A DNA stretch of 64,000 bases from Bacillus sp. HMF5848 (GTDB taxonomy: Bacteria; Bacillota; Bacilli; Bacillales; HMF5848): positions 1,589,501 to 1,653,500 of the forward strand of contig NZ_RWIV01000001.1 of NCBI RefSeq assembly GCF_003944835.1, in the 5' to 3' direction. This document shows, piece after piece, positions 25,133-33,379 of the stretch; the stretch's first letter is position 1; every line of letters starts with the position of its first letter. The notes under the pieces are model-generated. The model made no database searches. It had not been told where the DNA came from and was given only the letters and a program-made list of their open reading frames with translations. The position numbers and the translations under genes are program-made.

Positions 25133-26050
25133 ATGTCAGATTATAAAAAAGGTGTCTTTTATACGGCACTTGCTTATGTTGTCTGGGGTCTGTTACCTAT
25201 GTATTGGAAGTGGGTAGAAACTGTACCAGCGCTTGAAATTTTGGCCCATCGCATAATTTGGTCATTTTTATTTGTTATTTTCTTGCTAACTGTTTTAATT
25301 CGCCGCGCAGGTCTAATGAAGCAAGTGCAAGCAGTATTTACTGACCGAAGGCAGTTAATCTCAGTGGGGCTTGCATCTGTGTTTATTAGCTTAAACTGGG
25401 GAACATATATTTTTGCAGTCAATAGTCATCAAATTGTGGAGGCTAGTTTAGGATATTATATTAACCCTCTAGTAGCTGTAATGCTTGGGATGATTGTACT
25501 AAAAGAGCGATTAACAAGTGCACAATGGCTTTCGTTTGTATTAGCGGGTATTGGTGTTACATATATGACGATCTCATATGGGCAAGTTCCTTGGATTGCT
25601 ATAGTGTTAGCATTTAGTTTTGGGCTGTATGGCCTGGCCAAAAAGCTAACAAAGCTTGATTCCCTATTAGGTGTATCATTCGAAACACTTTTCGTCATGC
25701 CGATTTCTTTGTTTTATATATTTACAGTGCAAGCAAACGGAAGTGGCTCTTTTATTAATGGCGGATTATCAACAACATTGTTATTAATAGGAGCAGGTGT
25801 TGTTACTGCAATGCCACTATTATGGTTTGGAATCGGTGCACAAAAAATACCTTTATCTATGGTTGGTTTTCTTCAATATATTGCACCGACTCTGCAGCTT
25901 ACAATTGGGGTTTTGTTGTATAGTGAACCTTTCACTAAAACCGATTTGATTAGCTTTTCATTTATTTGGATTGCACTAACTATTTTTACACTCTCAAAAA
26001 TGAAGTTATTGGCTAAAAGACAAGTTAAAGAAAAGACTGTCAGTATGTAA
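25133..26050 (+). CDS. rarD: RarD family EamA-type transporter
   Basis: 305 aa with ten membrane segments in two EamA repeats. It starts MSDYKKGVFYTALAYVVWGL, with the family signature LNWGTYIFAVNSHQIVEASLGYYINPL near residues 85-112 (shown here only in part). RarD proteins are DMT-superfamily exporters of unknown substrate, originally linked to chloramphenicol sensitivity. ATG 25133 follows GAGGTG with 7-nt spacing and is preferred to 25097. Confidence 0.9.
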   Translation: MSDYKKGVFYTALAYVVWGLLPMYWKWVETVPALEILAHRIIWSFLFVIFLLTVLIRRAGLMKQVQAVFTDRRQLISVGLASVFISLNWGTYIFAVNSHQIVEASLGYYINPLVAVMLGMIVLKERLTSAQWLSFVLAGIGVTYMTISYGQVPWIAIVLAFSFGLYGLAKKLTKLDSLLGVSFETLFVMPISLFYIFTVQANGSGSFINGGLSTTLLLIGAGVVTAMPLLWFGIGAQKIPLSMVGFLQYIAPTLQLTIGVLLYSEPFTKTDLISFSFIWIALTIFTLSKMKLLAKRQVKEKTVSM

Positions 26051-26062
26051 AAAATAAATACT

Positions 26063-26105
26063 AAAACAAAGCCTTGAATCATTTTAAAATTCAAGGCTTT
26101 GTTTA
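26063..26105. terminator. Bidirectional terminator
   Basis: AAACAAAGCCTTGAAT pairs with ATTCAAGGCTTTGTTT, a 16-bp stem, between rarD and the convergent Met-rich gene. Confidence 0.85.
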
Positions 26106-26170
26106 AAATGTGATATAGCATGTTAAACAAATTAGTTGTGCATATGACTAATGTATTTATAACACTTGAG

Positions 26171-26677
26171 TTATAGTGTTTCGTTTAGCTCCCATGACTC
26201 TACTGTTTTATAGGCTGTTTGTGGGTCCATACCTTGCCCTAATAAAAATGATATAGCTGCTACTTCTCTCATTGCATGTGCAAGTGATGTTTTCTTTGCT
26301 TCTTTTAGTCCGTATTGAACAAAAGGTTCTACAGCTTGTAGAGTTGGTTGCTTTAATTGTGGATACATAGGCTGATTTTTCATCTTATGAGCCATCATCT
26401 CTGATTGTGGCATAACTGGGTAAGGTACATTCATATCATCCATATCATCATCCATATCCATCATCATTGTTGGCATCATACTAGGTCCCATCATACTTGG
26501 GCTAGCCATCATATGTGGACCTGCCATGGAACCTGGGGCAAGCATCATACTGTCATATGGTGCGCCTCCCATTGTTCCAGGCATTCCCATTCCGTGAAAG
26601 GGAGTAGTAGCATATGGCATCATTGGACCGTACATCATAGGCTGATTCATCATTGGGTTACAAGTTTGACAGTGCAT
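26171..26677 (-). CDS. Methionine-rich protein with conserved C-terminal helix domain
   Basis: 168 aa in two parts. Residues 1-106 are low complexity and contain about 30 methionines, in MM/MMM runs mixed with Pro, Gly and an acidic stretch (MMMDMDDDMDDM); a CxxC lies at residues 3-6. Residues 112-168 look like a normal folded helical domain (FVQYGLKEAKKTSLAHAM, then LLGQGMDPQTAYKTVESWE). AGGAGG precedes the ATG. Met/Cys clusters can bind Cu(I) or act as an oxidant sink, and spore-coat proteins can look like this; neither role is shown. I cannot name the family. Confidence 0.7.
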   Translation of the reverse strand: MHCQTCNPMMNQPMMYGPMMPYATTPFHGMGMPGTMGGAPYDSMMLAPGSMAGPHMMASPSMMGPSMMPTMMMDMDDDMDDMNVPYPVMPQSEMMAHKMKNQPMYPQLKQPTLQAVEPFVQYGLKEAKKTSLAHAMREVAAISFLLGQGMDPQTAYKTVESWELNETL

Positions 26678-26799
26678 TCTATAAATTCCTCCTCATTAAA
26701 TCTACACCATAGTGTATGAGTTAATAAGGTTGATAGGTTATTGTCCATATCAAAATGTGCTTTCACCTAGATGTAGGCTGACAGGCAAAAAAATGCTAT

Positions 26800-26830
26800 G
26801 AAAAAAGCGCAAGGAATCCCTGCGCTTTAC
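26800..26830 (-). terminator. Terminator of the M29 aminopeptidase gene
   Basis: AAAGCGCA / TGCGCTTT stem with A-run on the plus side, i.e. a T-run for the minus-strand transcript. Confidence 0.8.
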
Positions 26831-26835
26831 TCGAA

Positions 26836-28068
26836 TTATATAGCCCATTCACCGTTACGGAAGATTGGTTCGCGTGTCCCATCCTCTAATTCACCATCGA
26901 TATCAAGCTGACTTGATCCAATCATGAAGTCTTCGTGAACAATACTTGTGTTGACTCCTGCTGCTTCAAGCTCTTCTTTGCTCATGCTAGTGCCACCCTT
27001 TATATTTGTTGGGTATGCATTCCCAAGTGCTAAATGACATGATGCATTTTCATCATACAAAGTATTGTAGAAAATAAGGCCTGATTGTGAAATAGGTGAT
27101 GAGTGTGGTACAAGTGCCACTTCTCCTAGTGAACGAGCACCTTCATCACTATCTAATAGACGCTTTAACGTTTCATATCCTGCTTCTGCTGTGAAGTCAA
27201 CAACTTTGCCATTTTTAAATGTTAATGTAAAGTTTTCAATTAAATTACCGCCATAATGTAAAGGCAAAGTGCTTGAAACGACTCCATTTAAGCCATCTTT
27301 GTGTGGCATGGTGAATACTTCTTCTGTTGGAATATTAGGTAAAAACTGAGTGCCACCCTCTGTTATAGCACCGCCACCTACCCAAATATGGTTTTTTACA
27401 AGCTCAATAGCTAAATCAGTACCTGGTCCTTTGTAGTGTAATTTCTTATACTGTTTTTTGTTTAAATAATCTGCTTTGTCCATTAACGAGCCACTGTGCT
27501 CTATCCATGCCGTAGCGGGGTCTGCTAAATCAGCACGTGTAATAGAGAAAATAGCATCCCACATTTTTTCCGTTGCCATCTTAACGTCTTCACCAGGATA
27601 TACTTTAGCAACCCAAGCATCAGTAGGAACTGATACGATAGACCAGCTCACTTTATCTGACATGGTGTATTCACGGAATTTTTTTAACGCTTGGCCAGCA
27701 GTTTTTTGCCAATTAGCAATACGATCAGGATCAACACCTTTTAGAAGCTCTGGATTTGGAGCATAAACATTTAAAAATGCTGCACCATTTGCTGCAAGCT
27801 CCTCACGACCTTTAGCTATCCAAGATGGAAATTCTAAAAATGAATCATCTGGAGCGTGGTCATAACGGATTCGTGTAATTTCCTCATCTGCAAAATCAAC
27901 ATAAACATGTTTTGCACCGGCTTCATAAGCTTTTTTTGTAACAAGGCGCACGAAAGGTGCTGTCGAAATTGATGTACTTATAAATAGTGTTTGCCCTTTT
28001 TGTATGTTGACGCCTGCTTTTACAGTTAAGTCAGCGTATTTCTCGAGATTTGTTTCGTATGTATTCAC
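26836..28068 (-). CDS. M29 family aminopeptidase (AmpS/AmpT-like)
   Basis: 410 aa from a GTG at 28068 with AAAGGAGG 7 nt upstream (MNTYETNLEKYADL); the longer frame adds ten residues covering the ribosome binding site. Family M29 dinuclear-metal aminopeptidase. The conserved metal-ligand regions are visible: TEEVFTMPH, EAGYE, LALGNAYPTN and HEDFMIGS. It releases N-terminal residues from peptides in the cytoplasm. It is monocistronic and divergent from the HD protein. Confidence 0.93.
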   Translation of the reverse strand: MNTYETNLEKYADLTVKAGVNIQKGQTLFISTSISTAPFVRLVTKKAYEAGAKHVYVDFADEEITRIRYDHAPDDSFLEFPSWIAKGREELAANGAAFLNVYAPNPELLKGVDPDRIANWQKTAGQALKKFREYTMSDKVSWSIVSVPTDAWVAKVYPGEDVKMATEKMWDAIFSITRADLADPATAWIEHSGSLMDKADYLNKKQYKKLHYKGPGTDLAIELVKNHIWVGGGAITEGGTQFLPNIPTEEVFTMPHKDGLNGVVSSTLPLHYGGNLIENFTLTFKNGKVVDFTAEAGYETLKRLLDSDEGARSLGEVALVPHSSPISQSGLIFYNTLYDENASCHLALGNAYPTNIKGGTSMSKEELEAAGVNTSIVHEDFMIGSSQLDIDGELEDGTREPIFRNGEWAI

Positions 28069-28157
28069 AAAATTACCTCCTTTATTATTGTGCAAACTCT
28101 ATCTTAACATTTTCGTGATACAATGAGAATAAGACAGTCTGAAAGGACGGGAAAATT

Positions 28158-28736
28158 ATGCTACAATCTGCATTAATTGATAAAGCTGTCCGTTATGCAG
28201 CAAAGGCTCATGAGGGACAATATAGAAAAACAGAAAAAGTAAGCTATATAACACATCCTTTTACTGTTGCATTATATGTTTTTGATGCGTTAGTAGAAAC
28301 TGATTTTTCACCAGCTACAAAAGAAGCTATTGTTATTGCAGCATTACTTCATGATGTGTGGGAGGATACTGAAATTAGCTTAGATGATATTCGTAATGAA
28401 TTCGGAGAGCAAGTAGCAAAGTTAGTATACGGAGCAAGTGAGCCGGATAAATCACAAACATGGAAAAGCAGGAAGCAGCATACGATAGACTCATTACGCT
28501 TAGCTCCACTTGAAGTAAAGTATATTGTTTGTGCGGATAAGACTCATAACATTACATCATTATTAAATGATTACGAAAAGCACGGGGATAACATCTGGCG
28601 TTCTTTTAAAGGAACAAAGGAGGAACAACACTGGTACTATAGTGAGATAGCCAAATCGCTACAAACTGGTGTGTTAAATACACCAAAATTCTTCACAAAG
28701 TATGAGGAATTAGTAAATAATTTATTTGTAAAATAA
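28158..28736 (+). CDS. HD-domain hydrolase, small alarmone hydrolase-like
   Basis: 192 aa. It carries the SpoT/MESH1-type HD order: AHEGQYRKT (first His), THPFTVA, then ALLHDVWEDTEI (HDxxED core near residues 73-80), and later CADKTHNI (Asp). The synthetase and C-terminal regulatory domains of RelA/SpoT are absent, as in stand-alone (p)ppGpp hydrolases. Hydrolysis of ppGpp is the likely but unproven activity. ATG 28158 follows AAGGACGGG. Confidence 0.78.
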   Translation: MLQSALIDKAVRYAAKAHEGQYRKTEKVSYITHPFTVALYVFDALVETDFSPATKEAIVIAALLHDVWEDTEISLDDIRNEFGEQVAKLVYGASEPDKSQTWKSRKQHTIDSLRLAPLEVKYIVCADKTHNITSLLNDYEKHGDNIWRSFKGTKEEQHWYYSEIAKSLQTGVLNTPKFFTKYEELVNNLFVK

Positions 28737-28841
28737 ACTAGTGACATCTTCTTTGAAAAGTAGTATAGTTATACATATTGGGCTATCAACAAACATAATA
28801 TTCTTTTTCAAAGATATAATTCCGTTATATGATTTAATGGG

Positions 28842-28909
28842 AGAGGTTCTAGAATACCCTCTATAAAAAACTAAGGAAAAAGCTGTGTCCTTAGATGCAG
28901 CTTTTTTTT
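28842..28909 (+). promoter_or_regulatory. preQ1-I riboswitch with transcription terminator
   Basis: Aptamer: AGAGGTTCTAGAATACCCTC (28842-28861) and the A-rich tail AAAAAACTAA (28865-28874), matching the class I preQ1 aptamer of the B. subtilis que operon almost base for base. Expression platform: CTAAGGA (28871-28877) can pair with TCCTTAG (28888-28894) as antiterminator, or AAGCTG (28880) pairs with CAGCTT (28898) plus a T-run as terminator. High preQ1 should stop transcription of queC-queF. Confidence 0.97.
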
Positions 28910-28970
28910 ATTGTTGTCTAAATTATATTACGGCAGCACGACAAATGAAGAAGGAAGTGGGTATGAACGC

Positions 28971-29651
28971 ATGCTTACATCTGAGAAGGCAATTGTAGTG
29001 TTTAGTGGCGGACAAGATAGTACAACTTGTCTATTTTGGGCTAAGCAGCAGTTTGCTGAGGTTGAAGCCGTTACGTTTGCTTACAACCAGCGTCATAAAC
29101 AGGAAATTGACATCGCAAAAGCCATTGCTAACGAGTTAGGTGTTCCGCATCATGTTCTCGATATGACTTTATTAGGACAGCTCGCGCCAAATGCACTAAC
29201 AAGAAGTGATATTGACATTGAACAAAAAGAAGGGGAGTTACCAACAACATTTGTTGATGGGCGCAACTTATTATTCTTGTCATTTGCAGCAGTATTAGCT
29301 AAGCAAAAGGGTGCTCGACATATCATTACAGGAGTATGTGAAACAGATTTTAGTGGCTATCCTGACTGTCGAGATGTGTTTATTAAATCATTAAATGTAA
29401 CCATTAATTTATCAATGGATTATCAATTTGTTATTCATACACCACTTATGTGGTTAAATAAAGCTCAAACATGGGCGTTAGCCGATGAGCTAGGAGCATT
29501 AGATTTTATTCGAGACAAAACGTTAACGTGCTACAACGGTGTGATAGCAGATGGGTGTGGTGAATGCCCAGCTTGTATGTTACGTAAACGTGGTCTTGAG
29601 ACATACCTTTATTCAAAGAAGAATGAAGATACAAAGATAAATGTTTTATAA
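28971..29651 (+). CDS. queC: 7-cyano-7-deazaguanine synthase
   Basis: 226 aa. Converts 7-carboxy-7-deazaguanine to preQ0 with ATP and ammonia. PP-loop [11 protein letters not shown] (about residues 9-19) and a C-terminal zinc cluster [16 protein letters not shown] 28971 is used because upstream codons lie in the riboswitch leader; AGTGGG is 9 nt away. It is first gene of a two-gene operon under the preQ1 riboswitch. queD and queE, normally between queC and queF in Bacillus, are missing here. Confidence 0.97.
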   Translation: MLTSEKAIVVFSGGQDSTTCLFWAKQQFAEVEAVTFAYNQRHKQEIDIAKAIANELGVPHHVLDMTLLGQLAPNALTRSDIDIEQKEGELPTTFVDGRNLLFLSFAAVLAKQKGARHIITGVCETDFSGYPDCRDVFIKSLNVTINLSMDYQFVIHTPLMWLNKAQTWALADELGALDFIRDKTLTCYNGVIADGCGECPACMLRKRGLETYLYSKKNEDTKINVL

Positions 29652-29664
29652 GGAGGAAGAAAAT

Positions 29665-30162
29665 ATGGCTGGTCGTCAATCTGATGAACTACAAGATATA
29701 TCCTTATTAGGGAACCAAGGAACAAAATATAAATTTGAATATGATCCATCTATTTTAGAAACGTTTGATAATAAACATCCTGACCGTGATTATTTTGTAA
29801 AATTTAATTGTCCAGAATTTACTAGCTTATGTCCTATTACTGCTCAGCCAGATTTTGCAACAATTTATATTAGCTACATTCCGGATATAAAAATGGTGGA
29901 AAGTAAGTCTTTAAAGCTCTATCTTTTTAGTTTTCGAAATCATGGTGACTTCCACGAGGACTGTATGAACGTCATTATGAAGGATCTTATTAAATTAATG
30001 GACCCTCGTTACATCGAGGTGTGGGGTAAATTCACACCACGTGGAGGCATCTCCATTGATCCTTATACAAACTATGGACGCCCAGGTACGAAGTATGAAC
30101 AAATGGCCGAGCATCGTTTAATGAATCATGATATGTATCCTGAAAAAGTAGATAACCGATAA
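29665..30162 (+). CDS. queF: NADPH-dependent 7-cyano-7-deazaguanine reductase
   Basis: 165 aa. Reduces preQ0 to preQ1 for insertion into tRNA. The covalent-thioimide cysteine is in [14 protein letters not shown] (about residues 51-64) and the QueF motif [20 protein letters not shown] follows. It starts at ATG 29665 with AAGGAGG; 13 nt after queC. The short unimodular length is that of the Bacillus-type enzyme. Confidence 0.97.
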   Translation: MAGRQSDELQDISLLGNQGTKYKFEYDPSILETFDNKHPDRDYFVKFNCPEFTSLCPITAQPDFATIYISYIPDIKMVESKSLKLYLFSFRNHGDFHEDCMNVIMKDLIKLMDPRYIEVWGKFTPRGGISIDPYTNYGRPGTKYEQMAEHRLMNHDMYPEKVDNR

Positions 30163-30165
30163 TAA

Positions 30166-30202
30166 ATAAAGGCATTCGGATTTTTCCCCGAATGCCTTTT
30201 AT
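30166..30202 (+). terminator. queC-queF operon terminator
   Basis: AAAGGCATTCGG (30168-30179) pairs with CCGAATGCCTTT (30188-30199), then TT. Confidence 0.88.
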
Positions 30203-30316
30203 TAATGAGATCTCTTTTTAGATTAGTCGTCCGTAAATGCATGAAGACAAGTAATTGGAGGATTGGGTTTACCTAGCATCAACACTTATAAATTTAAGAT
30301 AAGATAACTCCTAAAT

Positions 30317-30400
30317 AGGACTTGGTGGGATTCGAACCCACAAGACACTCAACTGCACACGGAGTACAATTGGCTGCTCTGGCCATTGAGCTACAAGTCC
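30317..30400 (-). tRNA. tRNA-like gene with over-long anticodon stem
   Basis: Read on the minus strand: acceptor GGACTTG/CAAGTCC (7 bp), D arm GCTC/GAGC, T arm GTGGG-TTCGAAT-CCCAC, all normal, and U at position 73 with no encoded CCA. Between D and T arms lie 33 nt instead of the usual 22. The only good hairpin there is CAATTGTA/TGCAGTTG, 8 bp with a 7-nt loop CTCCGTG (30350-30372), or 9 bp with a 5-nt loop. A canonical 5-bp anticodon stem cannot be drawn. By position the loop would give anticodon CCG. It may be a tRNA relic or a non-translating tRNA-like RNA. Confidence 0.6.
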
Positions 30401-30472
30401 TTGATTATAGATTAAACATAAGTTAGGAATTTTATGCAACATCAATTGACTGATCATTACTTTTATTTTAAA

Positions 30473-30489
30473 ATTGGTATAGACCACCT
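30473..30489. promoter_or_regulatory. dre-like NagR/DasR operator
   Basis: ATTGGTATAGACCACCT contains the TGGT-TA-ACCA half sites of dre operators bound by GntR-type NagR (YvoA) and DasR. It lies just past the 3' end of the nagR-like gene, upstream of the tRNA-like gene on the same strand, not in the nagR/nagA intergenic region. Confidence 0.6.
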
Positions 30490-30506
30490 TATGTATATAC
30501 CGAACA

Positions 30507-31235
30507 TTAAACGGTGCGCTTAATATCGATTGTAAATTTGTATTTGTCAGCTCGAAAAGCTGATTTTGTTACCTCAAATGGCGTTCCATCATCCAAATAG
30601 GCTATACGTTCAATGAGTAAGATGGGGTCACTCTTTGCTAGCTGCAAATGTTTTATCTCAAAATCAGTTGCTATAACTGCTTCAAGTGTTTGACGTGCAA
30701 AGTGTATAGACTGATTTAACTGGGCCTCAACATATTTATACAGAGAATCCTGCAACACTTGTTCTGAAAGTTGAGGCAATAAAGCTGCGGGAATATAGGT
30801 TGTTTCAAGGGCAATTGGCTGTTCATTTGCTAAGCGGACTCGTTCGATTCGGTGTACTTCATTTTCCGTATTAATTTGTAACTTAGCACAAATATCCTCA
30901 GAAACATGCAATGTTTTAAAAGACAATAATATACTACCTGGTTTAAGTCCTCTTTGTAACATTTGTTCGCTAAAGCTGGATAACCCTAGTAAATCTTGTT
31001 CGAATTTTTTTTCAATAACAAAGGTACCACGGCCCTGCTCACGATACAAAAAACCTTGGTTGACAAGGTTTGTAATCGCTTGCCTAACAGTCATTCTACT
31101 AATGTTATATATGTCAGACAGTTCCCGTTCTGAAGGGAGCATTGTACCAGGAGTAAGCTCTCCATTCTCAATTTGCTGTTTTATAAGTTCTTCCAGTTGA
31201 TAATAAATCGGCAAGGGAGATTTTTTATTTATCAT
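30507..31235 (-). CDS. nagR: GntR/HutC family repressor, NagR (YvoA) type
   Basis: 242 aa. N-terminal winged helix (PSERELSDIYNISRMTVRQAI, about residues 38-58, given here in part) and a C-terminal UTRA effector domain (ERVRLANEQPIALETTYIP). Relatives sense glucosamine-6-P or GlcNAc-6-P and repress nagAB. ATG 31235 follows GAGGTG. It is divergent from nagA, which supports the assignment. A dre-like site is found at its 3' end. Confidence 0.87.
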   Translation of the reverse strand: MINKKSPLPIYYQLEELIKQQIENGELTPGTMLPSERELSDIYNISRMTVRQAITNLVNQGFLYREQGRGTFVIEKKFEQDLLGLSSFSEQMLQRGLKPGSILLSFKTLHVSEDICAKLQINTENEVHRIERVRLANEQPIALETTYIPAALLPQLSEQVLQDSLYKYVEAQLNQSIHFARQTLEAVIATDFEIKHLQLAKSDPILLIERIAYLDDGTPFEVTKSAFRADKYKFTIDIKRTV

Positions 31236-31310
31236 GAGAAACACCTCTTTTCATCAATTTCATTATAGTTTGAAACGTAAAATCTAACAACAAAAGGAGG
31301 GAGTATTCAT

Positions 31311-32495
31311 ATGGCATCTTTTTGTCTTACTAACATAACTGTTTATGGCGAATACCAAACATTTACTAATGGCTATATAAAAATTGTAGAAGATAAAATT
31401 GTTGATGTTGGATCTATGGATGACTTGTCAGAATCAGTAATGGATGCAATAGAGATAATTTCATTTGAGACAGGCTATTCTGCTATTCCAGGTATGATAG
31501 ATATACATATCCATGGTGTTGAAGGAGTTGACACTATGGATGCAACAATTGAAGCACTTACCAAAATGTCTCAAGCACTACCTAAGGAAGGAACAACAAG
31601 CTTTCTTGCCACAACAATAACACAGCATCCAGACCTTATTGCAGCTGCTCTGAAAAATGTCGCTGACTACAAACGTACAAACAATCAAGATGAAGGTGCA
31701 GAGCTACTAGGTATACATTTAGAGGGGCCATTTATAAACGCTAATAAAGCGGGAGCCCAGCCTATAGAATTTATTAGGAAGCCAGATGTAAATCTTTTTA
31801 AGAGTTGGCAACGATTAGCTGAAGGGTTTATAAAAATAGTTACGTTAGCTCCTGAAATAGAGGGAGCGATCCCGTTAATTAATTATCTAAAGAAACAAGG
31901 TGTCATTACCTCTATCGGTCATTCCGATGCAAATTCTACGGATATAGATCATGCGATTCAAGCGGGAGCGACACATGTTACACATCTTTTTAATGGAATG
32001 AAAGGAGTTCATCATCGTGAGCCAGGGGTGGCAGGTGCTGCTTTATTACACAATGAACTCAAGACAGAGCTTATTGCTGATAACATTCATGTGCATCAAG
32101 ATATGCTCCACTTAGCGTACAAAGCGAAGGGTCCTGACAATATTATGTTAATTACTGATGCAATGCGAGCCAAATGTTTGGTCGATGGCACGTATGATTT
32201 AGGAGGACAATCTGTTCATGTAGATGGAAAGAAGGCTATACTGGATAATGGAACTCTAGCAGGTAGTATTTTAAAAATGAGTGAAGCATTAAAAAACATG
32301 AAGGAAATTACTAAGAATAGATTTGAGCAACTTATACAAACTACGTCTAGTAATCAAGCAAAATCCCTAAACATATTTGATCGAAAGGGAAGTTTAACGA
32401 TTGGTAAAGATGCTGATGTTGTCATTATAGATGAACAAATGCAGGTGATTATGACCATTTGTCGAGGGCGGATCATTTATAGAAGAGGTGATTGA
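31311..32495 (+). CDS. nagA: N-acetylglucosamine-6-phosphate deacetylase
   Basis: 394 aa amidohydrolase-fold enzyme that releases acetate from GlcNAc-6-P. Metal and catalytic motifs: DIHIHG (about residues 63-68), LHLEGPF, GHSDA, THLFNGM and LITDAM (catalytic Asp). AGGAGGGAG precedes the ATG. The stop overlaps the nagB leader by the ribosome binding site, so the two are cotranscribed. Confidence 0.96.
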   Translation: MASFCLTNITVYGEYQTFTNGYIKIVEDKIVDVGSMDDLSESVMDAIEIISFETGYSAIPGMIDIHIHGVEGVDTMDATIEALTKMSQALPKEGTTSFLATTITQHPDLIAAALKNVADYKRTNNQDEGAELLGIHLEGPFINANKAGAQPIEFIRKPDVNLFKSWQRLAEGFIKIVTLAPEIEGAIPLINYLKKQGVITSIGHSDANSTDIDHAIQAGATHVTHLFNGMKGVHHREPGVAGAALLHNELKTELIADNIHVHQDMLHLAYKAKGPDNIMLITDAMRAKCLVDGTYDLGGQSVHVDGKKAILDNGTLAGSILKMSEALKNMKEITKNRFEQLIQTTSSNQAKSLNIFDRKGSLTIGKDADVVIIDEQMQVIMTICRGRIIYRRGD

Positions 32496-32497
32496 GC

Positions 32498-33274
32498 ATG
32501 AGGTTATATGTTACCAAAAACCATGAAGGCCTCAGTGAGCTGGCGGCTGCTTATGTGTTAGACGTTGTAAAAACAAAATCAACGGCTGTTTTAGGGCTTG
32601 CAACAGGTGGAACACCAGAAAGAACATATCAATTACTTGTAGAAGATCATATTAAAAATAAAACCTCTTATAAACATATAAAAACGGTGAATTTAGATGA
32701 GTATGTCGGGTTGTCTTCCAATCACAACATGAGTTATCGCAAGTATATGCATGAAAAGCTTTTTAAGCATATTGATATATGTGATGCGAATATTCATATT
32801 CCTAACGGAGCAGCAGAGGATATAAATGAAGAGTGTAAGCGATATGATTACAACCTTGATAAGCTTGGTTACCCTGATATCCAAATCCTGGGTCTTGGGC
32901 AGAATGGTCATATTGGTTTTAATGAACCAGGTTCAGATTTTTCGCAATCAACACACCTTACTAAGCTAACTGAGTCGACACGCATAGCTAATGCCAGGTT
33001 TTTTCCAAGTGTAGAAGATGTTCCAGTGTATGCTATTACAATGGGGATAGCAAGCATTTTAAAGTCAAAAAAAATTCTACTTCTTGTATCAGGACAACGC
33101 AAAGCAAATACTCTTTTACGTTTGTTTACTGAAGAAGTCCACACTCAATTCCCTTGTTCTGCATTAAATCTTCACGATGATGTTGTGGTTATCGCTGATG
33201 AGGCAGCAATGATAGAGCTAAGGCGTTTTAAAGAATATGATTCAATAACTGTAGAGCAAACAGACCGTGTATAA
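32498..33274 (+). CDS. nagB: Glucosamine-6-phosphate deaminase
   Basis: 258 aa. Converts glucosamine-6-P to fructose-6-P and ammonia, the last step of amino-sugar entry into glycolysis. Motifs: GLATGGTPE, NLDEYVGL (catalytic Asp) and GLGQNGHIGFNEPG (catalytic His/Glu). ATG 32498 has GAGGTG upstream; the TTG at 32492 lies within nagA. It is the last gene of the nagAB operon. Confidence 0.96.
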   Translation: MRLYVTKNHEGLSELAAAYVLDVVKTKSTAVLGLATGGTPERTYQLLVEDHIKNKTSYKHIKTVNLDEYVGLSSNHNMSYRKYMHEKLFKHIDICDANIHIPNGAAEDINEECKRYDYNLDKLGYPDIQILGLGQNGHIGFNEPGSDFSQSTHLTKLTESTRIANARFFPSVEDVPVYAITMGIASILKSKKILLLVSGQRKANTLLRLFTEEVHTQFPCSALNLHDDVVVIADEAAMIELRRFKEYDSITVEQTDRV

Positions 33275-33294
33275 AAATACACGGTCTGTTTTTT
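33259..33294 (+). terminator. nagAB terminator, overlapping the nagB stop
   Basis: ACAGACCGTGTA (33260-33271) pairs perfectly with TACACGGTCTGT (33278-33289), followed by Ts. The first arm encodes the last nagB codons. Confidence 0.9.
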
Positions 33295-33379
33295 AGGTTG
33301 TATATTGTTTTTAGGTTTGTATATATTGAATGAACGGATTAGAGCCCTTAACTAGATCTATAGTGCTCCTTACAAGTAC

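Noticed and set aside
24993-25217. 74-codon ORF starting MKLEWYVKSGDITG
   Set aside because: The ribosome binding site touches the start codon and the frame runs 85 bp into rarD out of phase; the N-terminal part looks protein-like but cannot be supported.
26405-26719. His/Trp-rich 104-codon ORF on the plus strand
   Set aside because: It is the antisense shadow of the Met-rich gene (ATG codons read as CAT).
30317-30400. Reading the tRNA-like gene as selC (tRNA-Sec)
   Set aside because: It has a 7-bp acceptor, a 4-bp D stem, no long extra arm and no UCA anticodon, so it cannot be tRNA-Sec despite the cadA TGA.
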